A stretch of 64,000 nucleotides of DNA from the NCBI RefSeq assembly GCF_900117415.1, contig NZ_FPEI01000003.1:62001-126000 (forward strand), given 5' to 3'. Numbering within the stretch: position 1 is the first letter of the stretch; every line of letters starts with the position of its first letter. A model generated the notes under the pieces. It was not told the origin of the DNA and ran no database searches. It saw only the letters and a program-made list of their open reading frames with translations. This DNA is from Hyphomicrobium sp. CS1BSMeth3. Its GTDB lineage: Bacteria; Pseudomonadota; Alphaproteobacteria; Rhizobiales; Hyphomicrobiaceae. The translations under genes were made by a program, and so were the position numbers. Of this stretch, positions 16,119-24,800 are shown piece after piece.

Positions 16119-19100
16119 ATGACGTCGACAGCGCCCGATCCACGTCCGATGCCGCCCGATGACGGCGGCTGGGTCGGCACCTTCATCCGCCGGCCCGTGC
16201 TCACGGTCGTGCTGAACCTGCTCATCATCGTCGCCGGCTATGCCGCGCTGCAGGGCATCGAGATCCGCGAGCTGCCGGACGTGGATCGCCCCATCGTGAC
16301 GGTGCGTGCCACCTACGATGGCGCAACCCCGCAAACCATGGATGCCCAGATCACCGCGATCATCGAGGCCGCGGTCTCGCGCGTCCAGGGCGTCAGCTCG
16401 ATCTCGTCCACCTCGTCCTACGGCTCGAGTCGCGTGACGATCGAGTTCTCGAGCAGCACCAAGCTCGACTCGGCCGCCATGGACGTCCGCGATGCCGTCT
16501 CCGGCATCCGCCGCCAGCTTCCGTCCGACATGCGTGACGACCCAACCGTCGTCAAGGCGGATGCCGACGCGACGCCGATCATGCGCCTCGTGATCGCGGC
16601 GGAGAAGCTCTCCGAGAGCGAGCTGACCGATCTCGTCAAGAACGTCATCGAGGATCGTCTGGCGGCCGTGGAAGGCGTCGCCTCGGCCACCTCCTTCGGC
16701 CTTCGCGCGCGCACGATCGAAGTTCGCATCAATCAGGTCGCCCTCGCGGCGCGCGGCCTCGCGCTCTCCGACTTGATGACCGCGATCGGCAAGGCCTCCA
16801 TAACCGGGCCCTCGGGCGCGCTCGACAACCCGACGCAGCAGCTACTCGTCAAGGCCGAGGCCCCGATCCAGACGCCCGAGGAAGTGGGCGCGCTCGAGAT
16901 CAACGCCGCGACGCGCGTCTCCGATGTCGCCTTCGTCCGCTGGGGTTACCAGGATGCGACCGCCATCACGCGCCACGACGGCAAGACGGCCGTCGGCGTG
17001 GAGATCATCCGCCAGGCCCAGTCCAACACGATCGGCATATCCGAGGGCATACGCGCCGCGATCGCGGAGCTGAAGCGCAGCCTGCCGCCGGGCGTGGACA
17101 TCTCCATCGTCTCCGACGATGCGGTCTTCATCGATGAAGCCGTGCGCGAGGTCGTGGTCAGCCTGATCATCGCCAGCGTGATCGTGATCATCGTGATCCT
17201 GATCTTCCTGGCCTCGATCCACGCCACGATCGCACCGACCGTCGCAATCCCGATCTCCCTCATCGGCACGCTGGCGGCCATCTGGATGGCCGGCTTCTCG
17301 CTCAACATCATCACGCTGCTGGCGCTGGTCGTGGCGACCGGCCTCGTGGTCGACGACGCCATCATCGTCATCGAGAACATTGCGCGTCACCGTGCCATGG
17401 GTGCCGGTCCGCGCGCGGCCGCCGTCATCGGTACGCGCGAGATCGTTTTCGCCGTGCTGGCCACCACCGTGACCCTCGCGGCCGTGTTCATTCCCGTATC
17501 GTTCATGCCGGGCATTGTCGGCAGCCTGTTCTCCGAGTTCGGGTTCGTGATGGCGTTCTCGGTGACGGTCTCGTCGTTCGTCGCGCTGACGCTCTGCCCG
17601 ATGCTCGCGGCCAAGATCGGCACCGGATACCACGCCGAGTCGACGACCCCCAGCCGCTTGAACCGCATTGCCACGGTCTTCGGCCGCTTCTATGCGAACA
17701 TACTCGAATGGTGCCTGAAGCTGCGCTGGATCGTGGTCGCCGGCTGCCTCGCGTTCGGCGCCGCGGCCTACGCTGCCTTCCTCCTCGTGCCGAGCGAGAT
17801 CACGCCGACGGAGGACCGCAGCGTGATCAACATTAACATCACCGCGCAGCAGGGCAGCAACCTCGACTATGTCGCGCGCAAGATCGCGCCGGTCGAGGAA
17901 GCCCTCGACGAGCTCAAGAAGAAGGGTGAGGTCACCGGCGTCCTAACGACCATCGGGCGGGGCGGCGCGAACCGCGCCGCGATCGTGGCTCCGCTGGCGC
18001 CCTGGCGCGAGCGCAAGCGCAGTCAGCAGGAAATCCAGGCCGAGCTGCAGACGAAATTCGCCAACATCGCCGGCCTCTCGATCTCCATGCGCTCGCCGAA
18101 CAGCCTCGGCATCCGCGGCGGCGGACAGGGCCTGAGGTTCGCCGTGACCGGCACCGACTACGATAAGATCGCCGATGCCGCGACGGCACTCGCACAGCGG
18201 CTCTCGCAGATGCCGGGCTTCCGCACGGCGCGCACCGACTTCGAGACCACGCAGCCGCAGCTCTCCGTCCGCATTGACCGCGAGGCGGCGACCAAGCTCG
18301 GCGTGCCGATCGAAGCCATAACGAGCCTCATCAACACCATGGTCGACTATTCCAAGGCGGCCGACCTCTTCATCGGCGAGGAGATCGTCGAGATCCAGGT
18401 CAAGCCCGGCGGTCGGCCGATCGACGATCCGTCGGACCTCAACAACCTGTTCGTGAAGACCGGGAACGGCCGGTTCGTCGCCCTGTCGACGCTCGTGAAG
18501 ATGGAAGAGGTCGCGATCGCGCCGACGCTCGCGCGCGAAAGCCGGCGCCGCGCCGTCCCGGTGAGCGCACAGCTCGCCGAGGGCACCTATCTCAGCGATG
18601 CCGTCCAGACCCTGCGCACGGTCGCGCCCGAAGTGCTCGGGCCGGACATGTCGATCACGCTGCTCGGCGAGGCCCGTACGCTATCCGAGACCTCGCGGAG
18701 CACGGCGTTCGTGTTCGCGACGGCGTTCCTGATCGTGTTCCTGGTGCTTGCCGCGCAGTTCGAGAGCGTGGTCAGCGCGCTCGTCATCATGGTGACGGTG
18801 CCGTTCGGACTGGCTGCTGCAATATTCGCGATCGTGCTGAGCGGCGGCTCGCTGAACGTCTACAGCCAGATCGGCCTCGTCCTGCTGGTCGGCGTCATGG
18901 CCAAGAACGGCATTCTCATGGTCGAGTTCGCCGATCAGAAGCGCGACGAGGGCTGGAGCGTCCCGGATGCCATCCGCACGGCCGCTGTCACGCGCCTGAG
19001 ACCCGTGATGATGACGGCGCTCGCCGCGGTGGTCGGTGCCTTCCCGCTCGTCATCGCGACCGGCGCGGGTGCTGAGGCGCGTCTCGCACTCGGCTGGGTG

Positions 19101-19259
19101 ATCATCGGCGGGCTCGGCTTCGCGACGATCTTCACGCTGTTCCTCGTGCCCGTCGCCTACCGCATCCTAGCGCCGCTCTCGAAGCCGAGGGCGCACGAGA
19201 CACAGATCCTGATCGACGAGCTCAAGGCCGCGCCGAGGCAGCCCCAGACCACGACCTAG
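16119..19259 (+). CDS. RND efflux pump, HAE1-like inner-membrane transporter
   Basis: A protein of 1,046 residues, the standard AcrB/MexB length. The ATG at 16119 is used because residues from there match the family N-terminus (FIRRPVLTVVLNLLIIVAG); the frame is open further upstream, inside the adaptor gene. Twelve membrane segments lie in two halves around two large periplasmic loops. The proton-relay residues are visible as GLVVDDAIIVIEN in TM4 and LLVGVMAKNGILMVEFA in TM10. It pumps hydrophobic or toxic compounds with the adaptor encoded upstream. Confidence 0.95.
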   Translation: MTSTAPDPRPMPPDDGGWVGTFIRRPVLTVVLNLLIIVAGYAALQGIEIRELPDVDRPIVTVRATYDGATPQTMDAQITAIIEAAVSRVQGVSSISSTSSYGSSRVTIEFSSSTKLDSAAMDVRDAVSGIRRQLPSDMRDDPTVVKADADATPIMRLVIAAEKLSESELTDLVKNVIEDRLAAVEGVASATSFGLRARTIEVRINQVALAARGLALSDLMTAIGKASITGPSGALDNPTQQLLVKAEAPIQTPEEVGALEINAATRVSDVAFVRWGYQDATAITRHDGKTAVGVEIIRQAQSNTIGISEGIRAAIAELKRSLPPGVDISIVSDDAVFIDEAVREVVVSLIIASVIVIIVILIFLASIHATIAPTVAIPISLIGTLAAIWMAGFSLNIITLLALVVATGLVVDDAIIVIENIARHRAMGAGPRAAAVIGTREIVFAVLATTVTLAAVFIPVSFMPGIVGSLFSEFGFVMAFSVTVSSFVALTLCPMLAAKIGTGYHAESTTPSRLNRIATVFGRFYANILEWCLKLRWIVVAGCLAFGAAAYAAFLLVPSEITPTEDRSVININITAQQGSNLDYVARKIAPVEEALDELKKKGEVTGVLTTIGRGGANRAAIVAPLAPWRERKRSQQEIQAELQTKFANIAGLSISMRSPNSLGIRGGGQGLRFAVTGTDYDKIADAATALAQRLSQMPGFRTARTDFETTQPQLSVRIDREAATKLGVPIEAITSLINTMVDYSKAADLFIGEEIVEIQVKPGGRPIDDPSDLNNLFVKTGNGRFVALSTLVKMEEVAIAPTLARESRRRAVPVSAQLAEGTYLSDAVQTLRTVAPEVLGPDMSITLLGEARTLSETSRSTAFVFATAFLIVFLVLAAQFESVVSALVIMVTVPFGLAAAIFAIVLSGGSLNVYSQIGLVLLVGVMAKNGILMVEFADQKRDEGWSVPDAIRTAAVTRLRPVMMTALAAVVGAFPLVIATGAGAEARLALGWVIIGGLGFATIFTLFLVPVAYRILAPLSKPRAHETQILIDELKAAPRQPQTTT

Positions 19260-19413
19260 AGTCTGTTCGATCAAAATGGAATCGCAATCCCCCTCCCCCA
19301 GCGCCGAAGGCGCGCCTTCGGCGCGAGTGTGGGGAGGGGTTAGGGGTGGGGGGAATCCTGACCGCTGGCGTTCTGCGATCCCCCCTCCTAACCTCCCCCA
19401 CAAGGGGGGAGGA
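19260..19413. repeat. Family C palindromic repeat (copy 2)
   Basis: It starts with GTCTGTTCGATCAAAATGGA just after the RND stop codon and ends with CCTCCCCCACAAGGGGGGAG. It carries an internal insert, AGCGCCGAAGGCGCGCCTTC, also present in copy 3 (26034-26188). It lies between two convergent genes, where it could act as a two-way terminator. Confidence 0.7.
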
Positions 19414-19468
19414 ATGAGTGCGGCGTATGGGACTGCCTACGCCTGCGTCCACATGAAATGAGCATGCA

Positions 19469-19969
19469 CTAGGTCATGGACGTCGGGCCGCCGCGAAAGC
19501 GGCGGGCCGCCAACCAACCGGCCACGACCGCGAGCAGCAGCACGATCGTCTGCGCGATGAGGAAGGGCGGCTCGGACTGGGTCGGCGCGAGCGCGCTCAA
19601 CGGGCCGATCTTCTGGAAGGCCTGCACGACGCCGACGAAGACATTGAAGTACAGCGCGAGGATGGCCGTCGTGACGTAGATCGGCCGCCAGATGCCTCTG
19701 AGGCCGAACACGTAGAGCGCCACCACGGCCGCTGCCAACACGACGAGCGAGATGCCGCCGACGATCTGAGCGGGCGTCACTGCCGCGGCAGGAAACATGA
19801 AGCCCGTGACGCTCGTGAGGATGGTCAGGAGCAGGAAGAGCCCCGCGATGAGCGGCGACTGGCGCCCGCGGACGAGGTCGGCAATCCATACGAGGCCGAG
19901 GGCGATCGCGGCGAGGCTGATGACGACGTGCAAGGTCGTGAAGGCGGAGATCGACATTCCGAGGATCAT
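19469..19969 (-). CDS. Small membrane protein, four transmembrane segments, function unknown
   Basis: A protein of 166 residues. The ATG at 19969 is chosen because GGAG lies about seven bases upstream; the frame is open to 20032. Four hydrophobic segments are visible (HVVISLAAIALGLVWIADL, LIAGLFLLLTILTSVTGFMF, GGISLVVLAAAVVALYVFGL, and the C-terminal QTIVLLLAVVAGWLAA), with a further weaker one around IYVTTAILALYFNVFVGVVQ. No catalytic motif is seen. It is likely an inner-membrane protein. It stands alone and converges on the RND gene. Confidence 0.7.
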   Translation of the reverse strand: MILGMSISAFTTLHVVISLAAIALGLVWIADLVRGRQSPLIAGLFLLLTILTSVTGFMFPAAAVTPAQIVGGISLVVLAAAVVALYVFGLRGIWRPIYVTTAILALYFNVFVGVVQAFQKIGPLSALAPTQSEPPFLIAQTIVLLLAVVAGWLAARRFRGGPTSMT

Positions 19970-20110
19970 GGTCGTACTCCAGAAACCGGGGCCGGTCCGT
20001 ACAGTCTGATCCTGTTCCAGGCCCCATGCCACTCAAATTCACAGGTCGTGCCTAAGGGCGGGCAACCCAGCCTTGAGCGCCACGCAACTTCACCCGGCGC
20101 CGATCCTGGG

Positions 20111-20186
20111 CTAGCGTGATGATCGAGAAATTCGCCACCTCTCGCGGCACGACATCGAGCGAATTTCTCGATCTGAATCACGCTAG
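20111..20186 (+). repeat. CTAG palindromic element, type 1, complete
   Basis: A 76-bp unit with perfect terminal inverted repeats CTAGCGTGAT and ATCACGCTAG. An inner pair GATCGAGAAATTCGC and GCGAATTTCTCGATC is also inverted. The left half recurs in hybrid copies at 4714-4785 and 60159-60245. It carries no coding frame, as expected of a MITE-like or REP-like element. Confidence 0.7.
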
Positions 20187-20199
20187 CAAGACTATGATT

Positions 20200-20277
20200 C
20201 TAGTGTCCCTTTTGATTCAGAAGTTCGCTCGGTACGCCAGCATCGAGGTGAGGCGAACTTCGGAATCGGGACACTAG
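20200..20277 (+). repeat. CTAG palindromic element, type 2, complete
   Basis: A 78-bp unit with terminal inverted repeats CTAGTGTCCC and GGGACACTAG, nearly the same as the copy at 8298-8375. It follows the type 1 element after a 13-bp spacer and ends 40 bp before the SsuD-like start codon. Confidence 0.7.
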
Positions 20278-20317
20278 CGTCGCCTCGATCACAAAGACAC
20301 GTTCAGGGAAGAAGCAT

Positions 20318-21397
20318 ATGCGCCCACTCGAGTTCGGATGGTTCCTGCCGACCCGCGGCGATACCGACGACTATGGCGATCCACTCAAGGTCGCGGCAGG
20401 CTCGGAGATGTTCGAGCGCGTGACCCGCGCTGCGGAAGACTGCAGCTTCGAGTACATGCTGATCCCGGTCGGGCATCAGTGCTGGGATGCCTGGATGACC
20501 GCGGCGCTGATGATGGGCCGCACGAAGTCCATCAAGATGCTGGTCGCGGCGAAGCCCGGCTACATCAACCCCGTGCTGCTCGCGAAGATGATCTCGACCT
20601 GCGATCAGCTCTCCGGCGGCCGCATTGCCATCAATCTCATTGCTGGTCAGAGCGAGGCGGAGATCGTCGCCGAGGGCATCAAGCTCGACAAGGATCAGCG
20701 CTACGAGGTCATGGACGAGGAGGTCGAGATCCTCAAGAAGCTCTGGACCTCGGACGGCAAGCCGGTCCACCACGAGGGCAAGCACTACACGCTAAAAGGC
20801 GCCGAATTGGCGGCTCCGATCTACCAGAAGCCCTATCCCAAGTTCTATCTCGGCGGCGGCTCCGGGCAGGCGGCGGAGATCTCGGCCAAGCACTCGGACG
20901 TTCATCTCTTCTGGGGTGACACGACGGAGCGGATCGCGAGCAACATGAAGGAGCTGCGCGTGCTCGCCGCCAATTTCGGGCGCGAGGATAAGCTCGGCTT
21001 CGGAATGCGCCTCCAGATCGTCTGCCGCGAGAAGGAGGCCGATGCCTGGGAAGCCGCGGAAGGCCTCATCAAGAACATCACCGAGGAACGCGAGCGCTAC
21101 ATCCGCGAGCACTATGCGCAGTCCGTTGCCAATCAGCGCGTGCAGGAGCTGCGCAAGACCATGGGCGATCTGATCGCGCCGAACCTGTGGTCAGGTCTCA
21201 CGCGCGCGCGCCCCGGTGCCGGCATCTGCATTGTCGGCAACCCCGAACAGTGCGCCAACGTGCTCCAGCAGTACATCGACATCGGCTGCCACTCGTTCTG
21301 CCTCTCGGGCTATCTGCACGATGCCGAGGCGTGGCGCTTCAAGAAGATGGTCCGCCCAATTCTCGCAGAGCGGAACAAGGGGCGCATGGTGGCCTGA
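20318..21397 (+). CDS. LLM-class flavin-dependent monooxygenase (SsuD-like)
   Basis: A protein of 359 residues, a luciferase-like TIM barrel. It shows LEFGWFLPTRGDTDDYG at the start, LVAAKPGYINPVLLAKMIST and GGRIAINLIAGQSEAE, the pattern of alkanesulfonate monooxygenases. The C-terminal part has GAGICIVGNPEQCANVLQQY, typical of the family. Such enzymes use FMNH2 and oxygen to desulfonate or otherwise oxidise small organics in the cytoplasm. No flavin reductase or sulfonate ABC transporter lies next to it, so the substrate is unclear. Its 3' end overlaps the convergent methylase gene by 59 bp. Confidence 0.88.
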   Translation: MRPLEFGWFLPTRGDTDDYGDPLKVAAGSEMFERVTRAAEDCSFEYMLIPVGHQCWDAWMTAALMMGRTKSIKMLVAAKPGYINPVLLAKMISTCDQLSGGRIAINLIAGQSEAEIVAEGIKLDKDQRYEVMDEEVEILKKLWTSDGKPVHHEGKHYTLKGAELAAPIYQKPYPKFYLGGGSGQAAEISAKHSDVHLFWGDTTERIASNMKELRVLAANFGREDKLGFGMRLQIVCREKEADAWEAAEGLIKNITEERERYIREHYAQSVANQRVQELRKTMGDLIAPNLWSGLTRARPGAGICIVGNPEQCANVLQQYIDIGCHSFCLSGYLHDAEAWRFKKMVRPILAERNKGRMVA

Positions 21398-22235
21398 GGC
21401 CGGGGGAGAGATAGAGGCTCTCCAGCGTCCGCTCGGCACGGCCCGAGAGCGTCGCCTGAGCGGACGTGCCGGCTTCGAGCAGCAGGCGCGTCAGCCCGAG
21501 CGCTTCGGGCAGCGGCGCGCCATAGGACTTGGCGCCCGTCATGCCGTCATAGGACAGCATGAAGCGGACGCCCCGTGCGAGCAGGGCCTCGATGCCTTCG
21601 ATGAGATCGGCCTGCTGTAGCTGCCGGACATAGCGCCGATCGCGCCCGACCGTCGTGCCGAGATAAGGCGGATCGAGATACACGAAGTCGCGCCGGCCCG
21701 CATCGGCAGTCGTTGCCAGCCAGTCGCCGCTGCGCACCTCGGTGCGACCGCGCATGAGTTGCGACGCCGCCGCAATGGCCGCCATCATGCGCTCAGGCCG
21801 CATGCCGAGGCGGCGCCGGTCCACGGACTGCGTGAACTGCCCCGCTGCATTGAAGCGCACGGCGTTCTTCACGCAGCGGCAGATCAGGTAGAGCAGGTCG
21901 ACCGGATCGCCATGCGCGTTGTAGCGCGCGCGTACGGCATTGAAGTAGTCGCGATCGCTGGGCTTCTGCCCACGCCAGATCTCGCCATAGCGCTCTGCCG
22001 TCGCAACCGGCGCGTCGATGATCAATCGCCAGAGCCCGGCGATCGGCGCGAGCACGTCGGCGATCACATAGCGGCGCGCCACCTGCGCCTCGAGCGCCCA
22101 TAGCGTCATGGCAGCCGAGCCGGCAAAGGGCTCGAACCACACGTCTATATCGCGCGGCGCGTGGACGCCGATGCGCGGCGCAAGCGTACGCTTCGAGCCC
22201 TGGTAGGGAACAGGATGCGGCAGCCTTGCCTGCAT
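21339..22235 (-). CDS. D12-class DNA N6-adenine methyltransferase (Dam-like), orphan
   Basis: A protein of 298 residues. Family motifs in order are PYQGSKR (residues 10-16, SAM contact), FEPFAGSAAM (motif I, ~34-43) and DPPY at 188-191 (catalytic motif IV). It transfers methyl from SAM to adenine in a specific DNA site that cannot be read from sequence. No restriction endonuclease is adjacent. It may be a regulatory orphan methylase or a phage or mobile-element relic. The last 59 bp overlap the end of the SsuD-like gene, so the last ~19 residues are constrained by both. The stop of the OmpA-like gene is read in the opposite sense of transcription order, 11 bp upstream of this start. Confidence 0.88.
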   Translation of the reverse strand: MQARLPHPVPYQGSKRTLAPRIGVHAPRDIDVWFEPFAGSAAMTLWALEAQVARRYVIADVLAPIAGLWRLIIDAPVATAERYGEIWRGQKPSDRDYFNAVRARYNAHGDPVDLLYLICRCVKNAVRFNAAGQFTQSVDRRRLGMRPERMMAAIAAASQLMRGRTEVRSGDWLATTADAGRRDFVYLDPPYLGTTVGRDRRYVRQLQQADLIEGIEALLARGVRFMLSYDGMTGAKSYGAPLPEALGLTRLLLEAGTSAQATLSGRAERTLESLYLSPGLRPPCAPCSALRELGGPSS

Positions 22236-22246
22236 GCCGTGCGGGA

Positions 22247-23515
22247 CTATGGCGTCAGCCGAAGCTCGACGCGACGGTCGGCCTGATGGATCAGGTAGCG
22301 CGGCAGCCTCTTGCGATCGATGCCCTGGTAGGGCTCGCGCTTCCCGCGCGGCAGAAGCGACAGCTCACCCGAGTAGCCGGCCCCGCGCAGATAGCGCTGG
22401 ATGGCTTCGAGGCGGCGGAGCGACAGACGCATGTTGTAGCCATCGGGCCCGCGCGCATCGGCGTGCCCCGAGAGCGTGATGCCGGTCGGCCGCTTGAGCC
22501 GCAGGTACTCGGCGAGCAGCGAAGCCGCGCGCGTGCCGTCCGGTGTCAGTGCCGCGGCGTTCGTCATGAAGGTTATGGGCACGGGGATCGGCGCCGGTGC
22601 CGCAGCCGGAGCTGCATCTTGGCGCGCGGTAGGCGCTGCCGACAGCGGCATTGCAGACGCGAACCTGGCTTCGGGTATCGAGGACGGCGCGGACGCTGGT
22701 GAAGGCGCCGCGGACGCCTGCGCAGGGCTCGGCGACGCTTGTGCCGACGCCGTCTGCGGCGTGGCTCCCATTGCGGCGCCAGGACCGCTCTCGGCCTTGG
22801 TGCTCGGGCTTGCGGACTGCTGCGCCGCCACTTCCTTGCGCGTGCGCTCGACCAGCGCTTCGAATTCGGCAAGCGCCCGCTTGTTGGCCGCCTCGTCGCT
22901 ATTTGCTTGCGCCGGAGCCGGGGCCCGGCCCTTGACCTCCGGCCGCTCGATCGGCGGCGGGGCGACGCGCGGCGCAGGTCCGTTGTAGTCGATCTTCGCG
23001 GACTTCGCTGCCTGCGGGCCGGATGGCGACGCACGCGCAAGCGATGGCCCGGGCGCGGGAACGACCAGCTGGCGGGCCGCGCCGCGAACGGATGCGCCGC
23101 CATCCTTGGGCTGCGAGACGATCGAGAGCTCGACGGAACCGGCGGAAATGCCTTCGGTCACGATCGCCGACCACTGCCCCTCATCGGTTGCGGTAACCGT
23201 CGCAATCTCCCGGCCATTGGCGAGCAGCGTGACCTTGTGGTTCGGCGGCGCGCGCCCGGCGAGCACGGATGGGCCGCCCGCATCGATGCGTGCTACCTCG
23301 ATGGCAAGAAGCGCCGACGTACCCGGCGGCAATGACGAAGGAGGCGTGAGTGCGGCGCTCCGCGTAACCGGCTTGCCGGCTTCGCCTGCCGGCGCGATGG
23401 CCGTGGCAGCGCCCTCGGTGCGGTCGCCGCTCACATAGTTCCAGATCGCATAACCCGAGGCCAAAGCCCCGCTCGATATGACTAAAATTATGAGGACGAG
23501 CAGAGACCGACGCAT
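22247..23515 (-). CDS. OmpA-family C-terminal domain protein with long Pro/Ala-rich linker
   Basis: A protein of 422 residues. An N-terminal membrane anchor or signal (LLVLIILVISSGALASGYAIW, ~5-25) leads into a beta-rich Ig-like region (~85-145: GRAPPNHKVTLLANGREI, GQWSAIVTEGI). A low-complexity Ala/Pro/Ser linker (~150-310) follows, then an OmpA peptidoglycan-binding domain (~310-422: ITLSGHADARGPDGYNMRLS). It probably ties the envelope to peptidoglycan. It is followed on the same strand, 11 bp on, by the methylase gene. In some Hyphomicrobiales such proteins also carry LysM, which I do not see here. Confidence 0.8.
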   Translation of the reverse strand: MRRSLLVLIILVISSGALASGYAIWNYVSGDRTEGAATAIAPAGEAGKPVTRSAALTPPSSLPPGTSALLAIEVARIDAGGPSVLAGRAPPNHKVTLLANGREIATVTATDEGQWSAIVTEGISAGSVELSIVSQPKDGGASVRGAARQLVVPAPGPSLARASPSGPQAAKSAKIDYNGPAPRVAPPPIERPEVKGRAPAPAQANSDEAANKRALAEFEALVERTRKEVAAQQSASPSTKAESGPGAAMGATPQTASAQASPSPAQASAAPSPASAPSSIPEARFASAMPLSAAPTARQDAAPAAAPAPIPVPITFMTNAAALTPDGTRAASLLAEYLRLKRPTGITLSGHADARGPDGYNMRLSLRRLEAIQRYLRGAGYSGELSLLPRGKREPYQGIDRKRLPRYLIHQADRRVELRLTP

Positions 23516-23665
23516 CGCTGCACTCCTGTCTGAAGAAAATCGTGCTTGCGTATATCTTTAGTCCGATCGCTGCGCTGCCGCAACCAGAGCGCAACTATAA
23601 GTTAAGCAAGTTAACCAGGACCTACCGCGGCACGAGCCGGCGTTCTCCGCCACGCCCGCCCGCGC

Positions 23666-24604
23666 TCACCTCACGGGCGACTTGCGCGGGGGGAGGCCTT
23701 CCCGCCGCGGCACGGTCCCGAGCGCGATGCCGCCGACGATCAGCAGCAGGGCCGCAATCGTGAACATGTCGAATGTCTCGCCGAGCGTGATCATCGAGGA
23801 AACCACGCCGAACACGGGTACAGCCAGCAGCCCGAGCGCCGTCGTGGTCGCCGGAAGCGAGCGGTTGACCGTATTGAGCGCCCAATAGGCGAGCGACGTG
23901 CTGATCGTGCCGCCGTAGAGCAGCAGCAGGATGAAGTGCGGCGTGACGCGGATGACCGGCCAGCCTTCGAAGATGAAGGCCGCCGCGCTCGTCAATACCG
24001 AGCCGAGGAGGAGCTGCCAGAAGAGCAGGTCGAAGGGCGAGGATACCCACTTGTGCAGGCGCGTGTAGACGATGCTGACCGCCCAGCACACGGCGGCGAG
24101 CAGAATGAGCGCATGGCCCGTCAGTACGCCGCTGTCGCTCCACTGAATGGCGAGCGGATTGACCAGCAGCGCGAGACCGAGCATCCCGCACACGATCGCA
24201 ATGAGCCGCTGCCCGGTCAGCGCCTCGCCGGCAAAGAGCCACGCGAGGGGAAACACCCACAAGGGTGTCGTATAGGCGACGAGCACGGTCCGACCTGCGG
24301 AGACATAGACGAGGCCGAGGCTCGTCAGGCACGCGAAGAGCCCCATGTGCAGCACCGCGAGGCTCACGACCATTGGCAGGTCCTCGCGCGGGGGCAGGCG
24401 CAGCTTGCCGACCGCGAGACATATGATGCCAAGCACCGCGGTCGCGACCCACAAACGCGTCGCCACCGCCCATAACGGCGAGACATACGAGAGAACGGCC
24501 TTGTTCACCGGCCAGCTCATGCCCCACGAGAGAGCAATGACGAGGAGCAGGCCAAATGCCATGGCCGGCGAGAGCTTGGCGCTCGGTGCGGGTTCGCTGG
24601 CCAT
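23666..24604 (-). CDS. EamA/DMT family membrane transporter
   Basis: A protein of 312 residues from ATG 24604; a GTG three codons upstream (24613) is an alternative. Ten hydrophobic segments in two EamA repeats are visible (FGLLLVIALSWGMSWPVNKAVL, then AVCWAVSIVYTRLHKWVSSP opening the second half). The family exports metabolites such as amino acids. The substrate is unknown. It diverges from the CoA-transferase gene. Confidence 0.88.
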   Translation of the reverse strand: MASEPAPSAKLSPAMAFGLLLVIALSWGMSWPVNKAVLSYVSPLWAVATRLWVATAVLGIICLAVGKLRLPPREDLPMVVSLAVLHMGLFACLTSLGLVYVSAGRTVLVAYTTPLWVFPLAWLFAGEALTGQRLIAIVCGMLGLALLVNPLAIQWSDSGVLTGHALILLAAVCWAVSIVYTRLHKWVSSPFDLLFWQLLLGSVLTSAAAFIFEGWPVIRVTPHFILLLLYGGTISTSLAYWALNTVNRSLPATTTALGLLAVPVFGVVSSMITLGETFDMFTIAALLLIVGGIALGTVPRREGLPPRKSPVR

Positions 24605-24800
24605 TCCGGGCACTTTCCAATTCCAATGCGAGGCGCCCTATGAGCGTCATCGCACCGCCGCCGTCAAGCCGGCACGGCCGGACGCATATCAGCAGAGCGC
24701 CAAATCGGCGGAGTGCCGGTTGCCCTCGCGCGAAATCGCGGCGTAGTCTCGCGGGAAAGCCGCGCACGCTCATGATGCGGCGCCAGACCGGAGGATGCCC

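Larger units (their letters stand above)
19970..20317. other. Divergent intergenic region carrying a double palindromic element
   Basis: These 348 bp separate the small membrane protein gene from the SsuD-like gene. About half is taken up by the tandem CTAG elements at 20111-20277. No gene is seen in the remainder. Confidence 0.5.
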
